47,094 nt of DNA from the NCBI GenBank assembly GCA_051453625.1, contig JBOZIK010000001.1, positions 72,284,184 through 72,331,277 on the forward strand, written 5' to 3'. Of the stretch, positions 32,861 through 43,185 are shown one piece after another (within the stretch, counting starts at the first letter, position 1; the number at the start of each line of letters is the position of its first letter). The position numbers and the translations under genes were made by a program. The notes under the pieces were generated by a model. That model searched no databases, had not been told where the DNA came from, and saw only the letters and a program-made list of their open reading frames with translations. This stretch comes from Welwitschia mirabilis. Taxonomy: Eukaryota > Gnetophyta > Gnetopsida > Welwitschiales.

Positions 32861-33690
32861 TTTACTTATTATTTTTATCATATAAATCAAGAATAATTAT
32901 GGCACCAATGGTTGGGCCATGTAAACTATAACCAACTTAAAACCATTATTAAAAAGAACTTAAGATTAATATTGATAAACATAGGCTATGCAATGCTTGT
33001 CAAAAAGGAAAACAAATCTAGACCTCTCATAAAATTAAAAACTTAGTCTTCTTAACAATGTCAATTAAACTCATTCACATGAACTTAATGGATCCTATCG
33101 AAACTAAAATTCTAGGAGGAAAACCATACTTCTTGACTATGGTGGATGACTTCTCTAGATTTACTTTACCTTCTTTAAAAACAAAGATAAAACCTTCAAA
33201 AGTTGTGTTGAAATATATAACAAAATTCAAAATGAGAAGGGATAAACTATTAGAAGGATTAGAAGTGATCATGGAAGAGAATTCAAAAATTATATTCTTA
33301 AGAAATATTAAATGAAGAATGGTATAGAACATCAATTTTTAGTACCAAGTATTCTACAACAAAATGGAATTGCAAAAAGGAAAAACTGAGTCCTTTAAGA
33401 GATGGTAAGAAAAACACTAAATGATAAGGAAGTGCTTAAAATGTTTTGGGCTAAATTAGTAAGTAATACATGCTACAATCTCAATAGAGTCTATTTAATA
33501 TTAGGTATAAATAAAACCTCCTATTAACTCTAGAAAGGAAGAAATCTGATATTTTAATGTCTTTGGAAGTAATTTTTTTTTTTTTTTTAAGATAGAGAAC
33601 ATTTGAATAAATTTGAGTCCAAAGCTAATAAAGTAATTTTCTTAGGATACTCAACTAGAAGTAGAGCCTATCAAGTTTTCAACAAATGAA
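32860..33690 (+). pseudogene. Sirevirus integrase remnant
   Basis: The zinc-finger part is LWHQWLGHVNYNQLKTIIKK and CQKGKQ-like sequence. The open piece 33058-33315 holds KLIHMNLMDPIETKILGGKP and YFLTMVDDFSRFTL (the first catalytic position HMDL has become HMNL). A shifted frame shows RSDHGREF, the second catalytic Asp in its normal context, near 33262-33285. Further on are QQNGIAKRKN (family QQNGVVERKN), a pure T-run at about 33571-33588 that breaks the frame, and the YSTRSRAYQVFN segment. Each frame is open only in pieces. Confidence 0.82.
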
Positions 33691-34770
33691 GTCTAATAGT
33701 GGAAGAATCCATAAACATTCAAATATATTACTTTAGTACTAGACTTCTTTCTTCAAGTAGTGAAGATCATCTTACTCCAAGTATCTCCACAGTAAAAGAA
33801 GCAATAACTGAAAAGGAAGAAAAGCCATCTCAAGACGCTACCTCTAAAAATTTCAAAGATCTAAAAGATCACCCACTTGAGTCTATTAGTGGAGATGTAA
33901 GCTCAAAAATTTGTATCAGAAACTCTCTCAAGAATTCTTGTGCCCACATTTGTTACGTTTTTCAAATTGAATCAAAAAAGTTTGAAGAAGCCAAATATCT
34001 TGAAAAATGGATGATGGCTATGCAAGAACTTCATCAATTCAGAAGGAATGATGTTTGGAAACTTGTAGAAAGACCAAAAGATCGAAATGTAATTGGAACA
34101 AAATGGATCTTTAAGAATAAGTGTAATGAACGCAATAATGTGATTAAAAACAAGGTAAGATTAGTGGCTCAAGGATACAACCAAATCAAAAGAATAGATG
34201 TAAGAGACACATTTGCTCCAGTGGCTAGATTAGACAGTATTAGAATGCTTCTCTCCTATGTAGATTTCAAGAACATTAAATTTTTTCAGATGGATGTGAA
34301 AATGATTTTCTAAATGGAACTCTCAATGAAGAATTTTATGTAGAACAATCTCAAGTTTCATAGATCCATATAAACCAAACCATGTGTATAGGCTGAAAAA
34401 TGTTGTGTATGATTTAAAACACGATTCAAGGGCTTAGTATAAAAAACTAGCAACATTTCTTAATGAAAATGGTTATACTCATGGAGCTATGAATAAAAGA
34501 TTTATTTGTCAAAAATCTTAAAAAGGATTTTATCATCATTTAAATCTATGTAGATGACATAATTTTTGAAGCCTTAAATGAATTTGTCTCAAAAGAACTT
34601 GCTAGCATTATAACAACACATTTTGAAATGAGTATGCTTAGTAAATTTCATACGTTTCTTGTTCTTCAAATCAAAGAAACAAAACATGGAATCTTCATAT
34701 CTCAATTTAAATACTCAAGGAACTTGATCAAATAAGGACTAGAAAACGAAAAATCAACTGACACACCTAT
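33691..34770 (+). pseudogene. Sirevirus reverse transcriptase remnant
   Basis: The 204-codon frame 33699-34313 is the longest convincing coding piece in the window. It holds a linker, then EKWMMAMQELHQFRRNDVWK, LVERPKDRNVIGTKWIFKNK, KVRLVAQGYNQIKRIDVRDT, FAPVARLDSIRMLLSYVDFK and FQMDVK, the copia RT N-terminal half. The first catalytic Asp (MDVK) is retained. After a shift come VYRLKNVVYDLKHDS and IYVDDIIFEA with the catalytic YVDD intact at 34547-34558, then FEMSMLSKF. Confidence 0.88.
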
Positions 34771-35450
34771 GTTAACATTATGTAAGTCAGTTTTAATGAA
34801 CATGGAAAATCTATAGACTAAAAACTTTATAGAAACATGATAGGAAATCTATTGTACTTAACTACAAGTAGACCTGATATAATATTCAGTGTTGGAATTT
34901 GTACTAAATATTAAACTCGACTAAGGAATCATACTTTTAAGTTGTCAAAAGGATTATAAGATATATAGAAGGCACAAATGACTATAGGATATGGTATCCT
35001 ACAGAATCCTCCTTTGAACTTGCAGGTTTTAATGATGTAGACTAGGCTATTTATAAAGATGATAGGAAAAGCACTAATGAAAGTTATTTTATTTTAGAAT
35101 CATGTTTGGTAGGATGGACAAGTACGAAGTAAAACTCTGTTTCTCTTTTCATAGAAGAAGCAAAATATATAGTAGCAAGGAGTTATTGTACCCATCTTCT
35201 ATGGATGAAGGAAATGCTCAAAGATTTTAGAGTAAATTTTGAAAATTTTCCAATCTTCTTTGACAATACTAGTGTAATTAATATCTTAAAGAATCATGTT
35301 CAATATTCTTGAACTAAAAATATTAAACTAAGATATCATTTTCTTATAGATCAAGTAGAAAAAGGCAATATTTCTATGAATTTTGTAAGCATTGATAGAT
35401 AACTAGCTAATATTTTCATAAAACCCTTGAACTTTTGATAACATTTTGAT
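34771..35450 (+). pseudogene. Sirevirus RNase H remnant
   Basis: Reads GNLLYLTTSRPDIIFSV, KRIIRYIEGTNDYRIWYPTE, FELAGFNDVD (family GYSDAD; the catalytic Asp context is altered), [68 protein letters not shown] and ANIFIKPLN. All standard copia RNase H motifs are present in order, with stops. It is the end of pol; the extra ORF follows 400-500 bp later. Confidence 0.85.
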
Positions 35451-35879
35451 ACTTCATCGAAAACTGGGGGTTGTCTCTATGTCCTTCAACTGAAAGTAGT
35501 TTGGTTAATTAGATCTTATATTTCATTGATCAGATCTAGAGAAGAAGTTAGTTGACTGCATTTTTATCCAATAATCTAGTCTTTTCTAGATCAACCTAAA
35601 TCCACTCAGGTCATTTGGACTAATGTCCCAGTTGATAAAACCTAGAAATCTTTGTAACCCGAGTTTTATCGAGTTAACTAAATCACAACCTACTCAATTA
35701 GACCTATAGAGTTACAAAGCGAGAGATAGGTGATGGAACTAATTTTTTTCTTAAATCTAACTTGATTGTCCTTCTTTATAAAATCTTATGGAGTTCTAAC
35801 CCTCTTCATTCATATCTGTCCCCTTGTCTCTCTTAGATCTAGCTATCTTTCTTCATTTCTTTTGTCTTTAAGAAGTGTC

Positions 35880-37000
35880 ATGTGCTTTTAAATAGCAGAC
35901 AATCCCTTAAGAAGAGCTTATCAGAAGGAGTCAGCTAGTAAAGATCCAAGATATTGTTACTCTGAAATGTCAGATGAGGATTTGAACAAGTTCTTAGAGA
36001 AGTTTGAGAAAACACCTATCTGTTAAGAAAGGGTTATTGCTTCTTGGAAACTTAGAGAGTTAAGAGATGTGAGAAGGCTGTTAAATGAACTTAATCTTTC
36101 TTATTTTCTTAATATCTCTAAGTCAACCTACCCTTTTCTTATTTGTATGTTTTACTGTAATGCTTTGTTTAATGCTGATTCCTCTACTATTACAACCCTT
36201 TTTTTGGGAGAAGGATTAGAGTTACTACATATCTGATAGACTTCATTATAAATCTTCTTAGATGAGATTTTTGGCCCTTGTGTGACTCCATGGAGGATAA
36301 GGAAGAGCTCACTAGGAAACTTTATGATAAACTCATTTAGTGGAAAACCACCCTTTTCACCTCTTACTTTACCCTCAAATATCACTCTATTCATTTGATT
36401 TTTATTTATAATTTCTTATCTTTTAAGGGTTATCATGATGAAACCTCCAATTATCATGCTTATCTATTGTATTTGGTAGGAACTAATCATTCCATTAATG
36501 CTTCTGCCATTATTCTTAAAAATGTGGTCCCTCAGTTGGTGTATCATAAAACCAGAACTCTTCCTTACTCTGTTTTGATCATAAATATCTTTTATCACTT
36601 TAGAGTCTAGCTACATTCCAAGCTAGAAATTTAACTCCTATGTCTTCCATTAGGTGTGCAACTCTGTCTCGCATGCACATTTTCTCTAGATCTAAGGAAT
36701 CTTTCAAGTCCTCTTTTCTCAAGCAAGCCTCTCTTGAAGAGACTCTTTTGTACCTTAACAGGCTGGATTCCTCCACTCAGCACATGAAAGATGCTCTCAT
36801 TATAGTAGGATATGAGGTTACAGACACTTTTGAGGAAGCCAATAGCTCTACTCAAAAAACAACCAAAGAAGAGAAAGAAGAAGACCAGATTCTGAAGAAG
36901 AATTTTAGGAAGAAGAAGAAGAAGAAAAATATAATTAAATTTTTTGTTATCTCTATTGTTTTTCAGTTGTTCTAGTCTAGTCTTATTATTTTCTTTTTTA
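35880..37000 (+). pseudogene. Extra ORF between pol and 3' LTR, copy I
   Basis: Starts near 35890-35967 (an ATG at 35967 gives MSDEDLNKFLEKFEKTPI). It goes on with ASWKLRELRDVRRLLNELNL, SYFLNISKSTYPFLICMFY, and the open piece 36395-36610 with YHDETSNYHAYLLYLVGTNH, SINASAIILKNVVPQLVY and LPYSVLIINIFYHFRV. The C-terminal part has repeated Glu codons, read as Lys in the open frame at 36640-36975. This matches the plant transposon protein domain found in the envelope-position ORF of many Sireviruses (known pattern: INxxxIIxxxM...LPYGxLLTxIFxxFGV). No signal peptide or membrane anchor is evident. The function is unknown. Confidence 0.65.
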
Positions 37001-37015
37001 TCTCCTTTGTCACTA

Positions 37016-37034
37016 ATGTCAAAAGGGGGAGAAA
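37016..37034 (+). other. Internal purine-rich PPT-like motif, copy I
   Basis: TGTCAAAAGGGGGAGAAAT lies right after the extra ORF, about 390 bp before the true polypurine tract. Extra copies of the tract in this region are characteristic of Sireviruses. Copy II has TGTCAAAAGGGAAAGAAAT at about 41279. Confidence 0.65.
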
Positions 37035-37408
37035 TGGTAGTTATATTATCAGTTATTATTAGCTGTTCTCTGTAGTACTTATAATTGCTCTCTTATGAGT
37101 ATCCTTCTATTGTACTACTTAAAACTAATTTATAGAAATGCATTTCGTATCATTTTATATTATCTATTAGTGCATATTACATTTCCCATGAACCATGCTT
37201 TTTTCAACTCTATTAATGCATAGTATATGTCTTATAAACTATACTTTTAATTGTTTATATATATGTATGACTCTCTTTAGAAAACCATTATGAATGTTTA
37301 ATTTGGATAAATATGGTTATTATTTTTTTCACAAATTTAATGGGCATTTTCTGAGGGTGAGTTTTTCAAATTAATATTTTTAACTAAGTATAGTTTACCA
37401 TTAATGTT

Positions 37409-37420
37409 AAAGGGGAAGAT
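37409..37420 (+). other. Polypurine tract before LTR2
   Basis: AAAGGGGAAGAT directly precedes the LTR2 start TGTTAAG, the standard copia plus-strand primer. Confidence 0.85.
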
Positions 37421-38488
37421 TGTTAAGTTATAATTTGCCAAGTTGATGTCAAACTAACATTTTCTGGTTTAGCAAAAAGTGTTGTATTCCTTTCAAAAAA
37501 TATTAATCTTTATAGGTCAGAAGCAATAAACATTTGTCACTAGCCTTACTTAAATCTCACAAGTTACAGTCCCTCAAAGAAGTTAACTAGATTTCTAAGG
37601 GGTCAACTGAACCTGTATCAAGAAGTGTTGAAACCATATTACTAAGGGATTGACCAGATTCCTAAGGGGTTGATCAGACTTAGACTAAAATGTTTTTATC
37701 TTTTTCCATCAAGAAGTAAATAGAAGTACTAAGGAGTTGACTGAACCTAGGATAAACATGTTTTTCTTCACTTCTCTTCATATGAAATCAACCAGATCAA
37801 AATGCAGTCAATTGGATATGCAGCTAACTGGATCCCAGGCAGAGCCGATAGGACATGGGGATGTAAAAAAAATTAGGTTACTAAAAGAAGATGGAGATGA
37901 CCAACTTCAGTGACGCACTCAATGGCGTTAACCAAATATTTTGAGGGGTCGATCATTCATGATAGAAATGGAATTTTTTCTAGCTATTGCATTTCTATTT
38001 TATTCATTAGAGGATCATATTTACTTGTAAATTCTAAAATGTATCTCTTATATATTCCTCAGCTATCAAAATCATTAAATCTCTTTCACCTAACCAAAAA
38101 TCAAATGAACATCTTTTTGATTATTAGTTCTTTGGGAAATTAGTTTGCACCATAGGTACTTGAATTTGTAATATCATTTCATATAGTATAGTACTATTAT
38201 TACTGTACATCATATCTAGTAAAGCCTATGCATTGTGGCATACTATTGACATAAAAAAGTATTCTCTTAAAATGAAACTGAGCCTATAAAAAGTCTAATT
38301 ACAAAAGGTTACAGGTAAACCTGAGATATGTGGAAAGTGAGTAATAAAGATCTATATCAGTCTTAGGTAGAAGCTAGTTGCCGAGAGTGGAATAGAGGGT
38401 TTCCTGAACCACTATAAATTGTGTGTCTGTCTTCATTAGTATTTTTGCTATTTTCTTTTAAATCATTTTTGGTATTTCATATGCACAA
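37421..38488 (+). mobile_element. Sirevirus LTR2 (middle LTR), cut by a gap
   Basis: Starts TGTTAAGTTATAATTTGCC with the canonical TG. It keeps the TTGAC cluster (37601-37606, 37650-37655, 37737-37742), a TATA-like TATATATT near 38050, and GTCTAATTACAAAAGGTTAC. It ends in the gap about 95 bases before the point where LTR1 ends. A primer-binding site after it, which would prove shared use by the second internal region, would lie in the gap. Confidence 0.8.
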
Positions 38489-38588
38489 NNNNNNNNNNNN
38501 NNNNNNNNNNNNNNNNNNNNNNNNNNNNNNNNNNNNNNNNNNNNNNNNNNNNNNNNNNNNNNNNNNNNNNNNNNNNNNNNNNNNNNNN
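38489..38588. other. Assembly gap, 100 N
   Basis: A placeholder of unknown length. It hides the end of LTR2 and, if the second internal region was complete, its gag, protease, integrase and the start of RT. Confidence 0.95.
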
Positions 38589-39800
38589 TAGTATCTAATC
38601 TAGATAGTATTAGAATATTTCTCTCCTATGAAACCTTTAAGGACATCATAGTTTTTTAGATGGATGTAAAAAGTTCCTTATTAAATAGAACTCTTAAAGA
38701 AGAAGTTTATGTGAAACAACCACAAGGTTTCATGGATCCACACAAACCAAACCATGTTTATAAACTTAAAAAGGTGTTATATAGTTTAAAACAACACTAA
38801 TAGCTTGGTATAAAAAACTAGTAACATTTCTTAAAGAAAATTGTTACACTTGTGAAGATATGAATAAAACTCTATTTGTTGATGACATAGTTTTTGAACC
38901 CTTAAAAGAGAATCTCTTAAAAGAATTTACTAGCATTATAACCACACACTTTGAAATGAGTATGCTTGATGAAGTTCACATGTTTCTTAGTCTACAAATT
39001 AAATAAACAAAACATGGTATTTTAATCTCTTAACTAAATACTCAAGGGAGTTGATCAAGTGATTTAGACTAGAAAATGCAAAATCAACTGACATACTTAT
39101 GTTCACTTCATGTAAGGTCAGTTTTTATGATCATAAAAGATCTATGGATCAAAATATTTATAGAAGCATAATAGAAAGTTTGTTATATTTAACTACAAGT
39201 AGACCTGACATAATATTCAGTGTTTCTATATGTGCAAGATATTAGACTCAATCAAAGAAATAATAACTCAAAGCTATCAAAAAAATCATAAGATATATAA
39301 AAGGCACGAGTGACTATGGGCTATGGTATCCTATAGAAATTCCTTTGAGCTTGTATGTTTTGGTGATGTAGATTAGGCTAGTTGTAAAAGTGATCAAAAA
39401 AGCACCAGTAGAAATTATTATCTTCTAGGATCATGTTTGGTAGGATGGGTAACTAAGAAGAAAAATTTTGTCTCCATTTCCATAGTAGGAGCATAATATA
39501 TATTAGCAAGGAGTTATTGTATTCATATTCTATGGATGAAGGAATAGCTCAAAGATTTTGGAGTTAATTTTAAATAGGTTCCAATCTTTTATGATAATAC
39601 TAATGCAATTAATATCTTAAAAAAACCCTGTTCAATATTCTAGAACTAAACATATTAGACTAAGGCACCAATTCCTTAGAGATCAAGTAGAAAAAGGTAA
39701 CATTTCTATGAACTTTGTAAGCACTGATAAATAACTAGCTAATATTTTCATAAAACCTCTGAACTTTGATAACCTTTTAAGATTTTATTGTAAATTGGGG
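38589..39800 (+). pseudogene. Sirevirus RT/RNase H remnant, copy II
   Basis: Begins inside [49 protein letters not shown] and [12 protein letters not shown]. Compared with copy I, a piece before the catalytic box is missing: LFVDDIVFEP follows soon after the finger region (YVDD now FVDD). RNase H follows with TSRPDIIFSV, GSCLVGWVTKK, ARSYCIHILWMKE, and a C-terminal [19 protein letters not shown]. Stops are frequent. It is homologous to copy I at 34.2-35.45 kb. Confidence 0.82.
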
Positions 39801-40199
39801 TTTGTTTATCTATCCTCTGACTGAAAGTAGAATGGTTGATTATATCTTCCATTTAGCCAACTAGATCTTCCATTTAGTTGATTGGATCTAGAGAATTTAG
39901 GTTAACTGAATTTTACTGAATCGCTTAAACTTTATAAAAAAAATCTAAATTTATTTAGGTTAATCTAACTAAAGTCCTAATGAACTAAACCTGGAAATAT
40001 TTCGACTTACATCTCGATGGGTTAACCTGCATCTCGATGAGGTGATTAGACCTATAGGATTAAAGTGTGGAATAAAGATAATGGACCTATTTTTTCTTAG
40101 ATTTAACTTATTTTTTCTCCTTTATAAAATCTTGTGAAGCCTTATCTTTTTCATTTTCACTTATCTTCTTATCTCTTTTAGATCTAGCTACCTTCTTCC

Positions 40200-41230
40200 A
40201 TTTTCTTTGTCTTCAGTAAGTATCATGTGTTATCAGAAGATAGAGGATCCTTGTAAAAGAGCATGATAAAAGGAGCCTGCAAGCAAGGATTCAGGACATT
40301 TCTACTTGGGAATGTTAGATAAATCCTTAGATAAGTTCAGTAAAAAGTTTAAAAATAATCCTATTTGTTAGAAGAGATAGTAGCTTTAGGAAAACATAAA
40401 GAACTTAAGGATATGATAAGACTTCTAAATGATCTAGATCTCTCTTATTTCCTTGAGGTTTCTGGGTTAGCTTACCCTTTTATTATCCACATGTTCTATT
40501 ATAATGCTTCTTATTATGCAAATTCCTCTCCTCTTTTAACCTCCATATCAAGCATTATAGTAGGTGATTCCATGGAGGACAAGGTGGAAGTCACCAAGGA
40601 ACTCTGTGGGAAACTCATTTGGTGGAAAACCATTCTTTAAACCACTTATCTTACTCTAAACTATTATTTTCTTCATTTAGTTTTTACTTATAATTTTTAA
40701 CCTCTTATTGATCATCATGATGAGACCTCAAATTATCATGCCTATCTTTTGTACTTGGTAGGAACTCATCACTCCATTGATGCTCTTGTCATCATTCTTA
40801 AGAATATGGTCTCTTAGTTAGAATACCCTAAAACTTGGGTTCTTCTTTACTCCATCCTAATTGCAAACATCTATCATTATTTTAAAGTTCAAATGCATCC
40901 TAAACTTGAAACTCTATCTTCTATGTCTTCCATTAGACATGCTACTCTATCCTGCATGCACATTTTCTTTGAATCTAAGAAAAATTACAAATATTCTTCT
41001 CCACAGCAGGCCTCCCTTGAAGAGACTTTATCATAACTTAATAGGCTAGATTATTAAACTTAACACATGAAAGAGGCATTATAGTAGGGTATGAAATTTT
41101 AAATACTTTTGAGAAAGTTGGTAGCTCTACACAAAAGATAGTAGAAGAAGAAGAAGACCCAGCTTCTGAAGAAGAATCTGAGGAGGAGGAAGAAGAAGAA
41201 CCAGACTATTGGTATTATTTTCAGTGTTGT
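40200..41230 (+). pseudogene. Extra ORF between pol and 3' LTR, copy II
   Basis: Homologous to 35.9-37.0 kb over its length. The open piece 40365-40640 reads KHKELKDMIRLLNDLDLSYF, LEVSGLAYPFIIHMFYYNAS, then DSMEDKVEVTKELCGKLIWW. It continues with HDETSNYHAYLLYLVGTHHS-like sequence in broken frame. The C-terminus is strongly acidic (EEEEDPASEEESEEEEEEE), showing that the Lys-rich end of copy I is a frame artefact. In both copies the acidic tail is followed by a purine-rich motif. The product is unknown. Confidence 0.65.
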
Positions 41231-41594
41231 TATTCTTCTTGTTTTTTTCTTATTACTTTTTCCTCTCCTTTATTATTGATGTCAAAAGGGAAAGAAATAG
41301 AGTCTGTAAATTTATTTATAATTATTTGTTATCACATAATTATCTTTTAGTTATACTATCTAAGTCTGGTTAAAAGAAATAAATGTCTATATCATTTGTC
41401 TTATCTATTAATGAATATTATATTTCTCATGAACTATGCTTTTAATTCTTTTTATGGCTCTCTTTTCAAAACCATTATGAATGATTAATTTGGATAAACA
41501 TGGTTACTAATATTTCACAAATCTATTTATGCATTTTGTAAAAGGAAGTTTTCAAATTAATATATACAAAAAAGTAGAGTTTGCCATCAATGTT

Positions 41595-41606
41595 AAAGGG
41601 GAGGAT
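41595..41606 (+). other. Polypurine tract before LTR3
   Basis: AAAGGGGAGGAT directly precedes the LTR3 start TATTAAG at 41607. It aligns base for base with the tract before LTR2, with one change. Confidence 0.85.
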
Positions 41607-43180
41607 TATTAAGTTATATTTTTGCCAAGTTGATATGAAACTAACATTTTTTGGTATAGCAAAATATGTTGCATTTCTTATAGAAAATAATAATTTTTAT
41701 AGGTTAAAAATAGCCTAACATTTTTTACTAGCTACACTTGAACCTGATAAGTAATAGATCTTTTTAAGGAGTCAACCACAAGTGTTGATTAAGCCTGTAT
41801 CAACAATTGTCATATCTAGTTTTAAAAGGAGTTAATTGAACTTCTAAGGGATTGACTGGACCTATATAAAAAACTATTAAATATTTTTCTCAAGGGGTTA
41901 ACTAGATGTTTGAGGATTCAATTGGACCTATGCTAAAAATATTGCATCTATTTTTATAAGCNNNNNNNNNNNNNNNNNNNNNNNNNNNNNNNNNNNNNNN
42001 NNNNNNNNNNNNNNNNNNNNNNNNNNNNNNNNNNNNNNNNNNNNNNNNNNNNNNNNNNNNNNNNNNNNNNNNNNNNNNNNNNNNNNNNNNNNNNNNNNNN
42101 NNNNNNNNNNNNNNNNNNNNNNNNNNNNNNNNNNNNNNNNNNNNNNNNNNNNNNNNNNNNNNNNNNNNNNNNNNNNNNNNNNNNNNNNNNNNNNNNNNNN
42201 NNNNNNNNNNNNNNNNNNNNNNNNNNNNNNNNNNNNNNNNNNNNNNNNNNNNNNNNNNNNNNNNNNNNNNNNNNNNNNNNNNNNNNNNNNNNNNNNNNNN
42301 NNNNNNNNNNNNNNNNNNNNNNNNNNNNNNNNNNNNNNNNNNNNNNNNNNNNNNNNNNNNNNNNNNNNNNNNNNNGTGGTCAACCAAATCCTAGATGGAG
42401 TCGACTAGACTAGGATATGTAAAGAACTTAGACTGGTTGGAAGAATATGGAGTTAATTGAATTTACTAATGATACTTAATGAAGTCGACTGAATGTTTTG
42501 AGGGATTGACCGATTATGATTGAAATGGAATTTCTTAATCTATTTTCTAGCCATTACTTTTTTATTTCATGTATTAGAATATTACATTCATTGTAAAACC
42601 TTAAAATCTATCTTCTATATAAATCACAACTATCAAAATCATTTAGACACATTTTTGATTGATAAAAATTGAAAAAGCATATTTTTACTATCAGTTCTTT
42701 GGTCAATTATATTACATTATATGTACTTGGATTTGTGATATTATTTTTAGACAATGTGGTAATATCTTTATTGTACTTCAGATTTGGTAAAGTCTATGAA
42801 TATTATCAGACTATCAATACCAAAAAGCATTTTGTAAAGGTTGAGAATGAGCCTCAAAAAGTCTGATTATAAAGGTTATAGGTTAATCTAAGAAACCTAG
42901 AAAGTAATTAACAAGGATCTAGATCAGCCTTAAATAGAAACTGACTACCAATAGTGGAGTGGAGAATTTACTAAACCACTATAAATTATATGTCTAATGA
43001 TCTTTATTAGTATTTTCTAGTTTTAGTTATTTTTCTTTTTAGACCTTATTCATAGATAGATCATTTAGTCATTTCATATGCACAAATATTTTTTTTGATA
43101 TTTAATATTTTCATAAGATAGATTTCTAATATTTTTATATTTATCCTATTCACCCCTCTTCTAGGTTTTTAGATCTAATA
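41607..43180 (+). mobile_element. Sirevirus LTR3 (3' LTR) with gap
   Basis: Starts TATTAAGTTATATTTTTGCC and ends TTTTAGATCTAATA. It shares the TTGAC motifs, TATA box (TATATAAA at 42616-42623), and the CTATTCACCCCTCTTCTAGG end with the other LTRs. No primer-binding site follows, so it is a 3' LTR. A 414-N gap (41962-42375) replaces what is only a short stretch in LTR1. Confidence 0.8.
41962..42375. other. Assembly gap, 414 N
   Basis: By comparison with LTR1 the missing stretch should be well under 100 bases. The gap size is therefore overestimated, or an insertion lies inside it. Confidence 0.9.
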
Positions 43181-43185
43181 GAATT
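43181..43185. repeat. Right target-site duplication, GAATT
   Basis: Five bases after LTR3. They pair with GAATC before LTR1, with one mismatch, as expected for an old insertion. Confidence 0.55.

Larger units (their letters stand above)
29612..43180 (+). mobile_element. Sirevirus-type Ty1/copia complex: three LTRs, two internal regions
   Basis: LTR1 29612-30796, gag-pol and extra ORF 30797-37420, LTR2 37421 to the gap at 38489, partial pol and extra ORF 38589-41606, LTR3 41607-43180. All parts share one orientation. Sirevirus traits are the Met-tRNA primer site, a gag with a single CCHC knuckle, an extra ORF between pol and the 3' LTR, repeated AAAGGGGGAGA-like tracts, and an LTR that ends in a CACCCC...CTAACA-like sequence. 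The outer boundaries carry matching 5-bp repeats while the middle LTR is inside, so the complex looks like one insertion enlarged by recombination. Confidence 0.75.

Noticed and set aside
36152-36394. 80-codon minus-strand open frame
   Set aside because: Antisense to the extra ORF of the Sirevirus, whose plus-strand frame has a homologous copy at 40.2-41.2 kb.
41902-42387. 151- and 161-codon minus-strand open frames
   Set aside because: Made of N inside LTR3.
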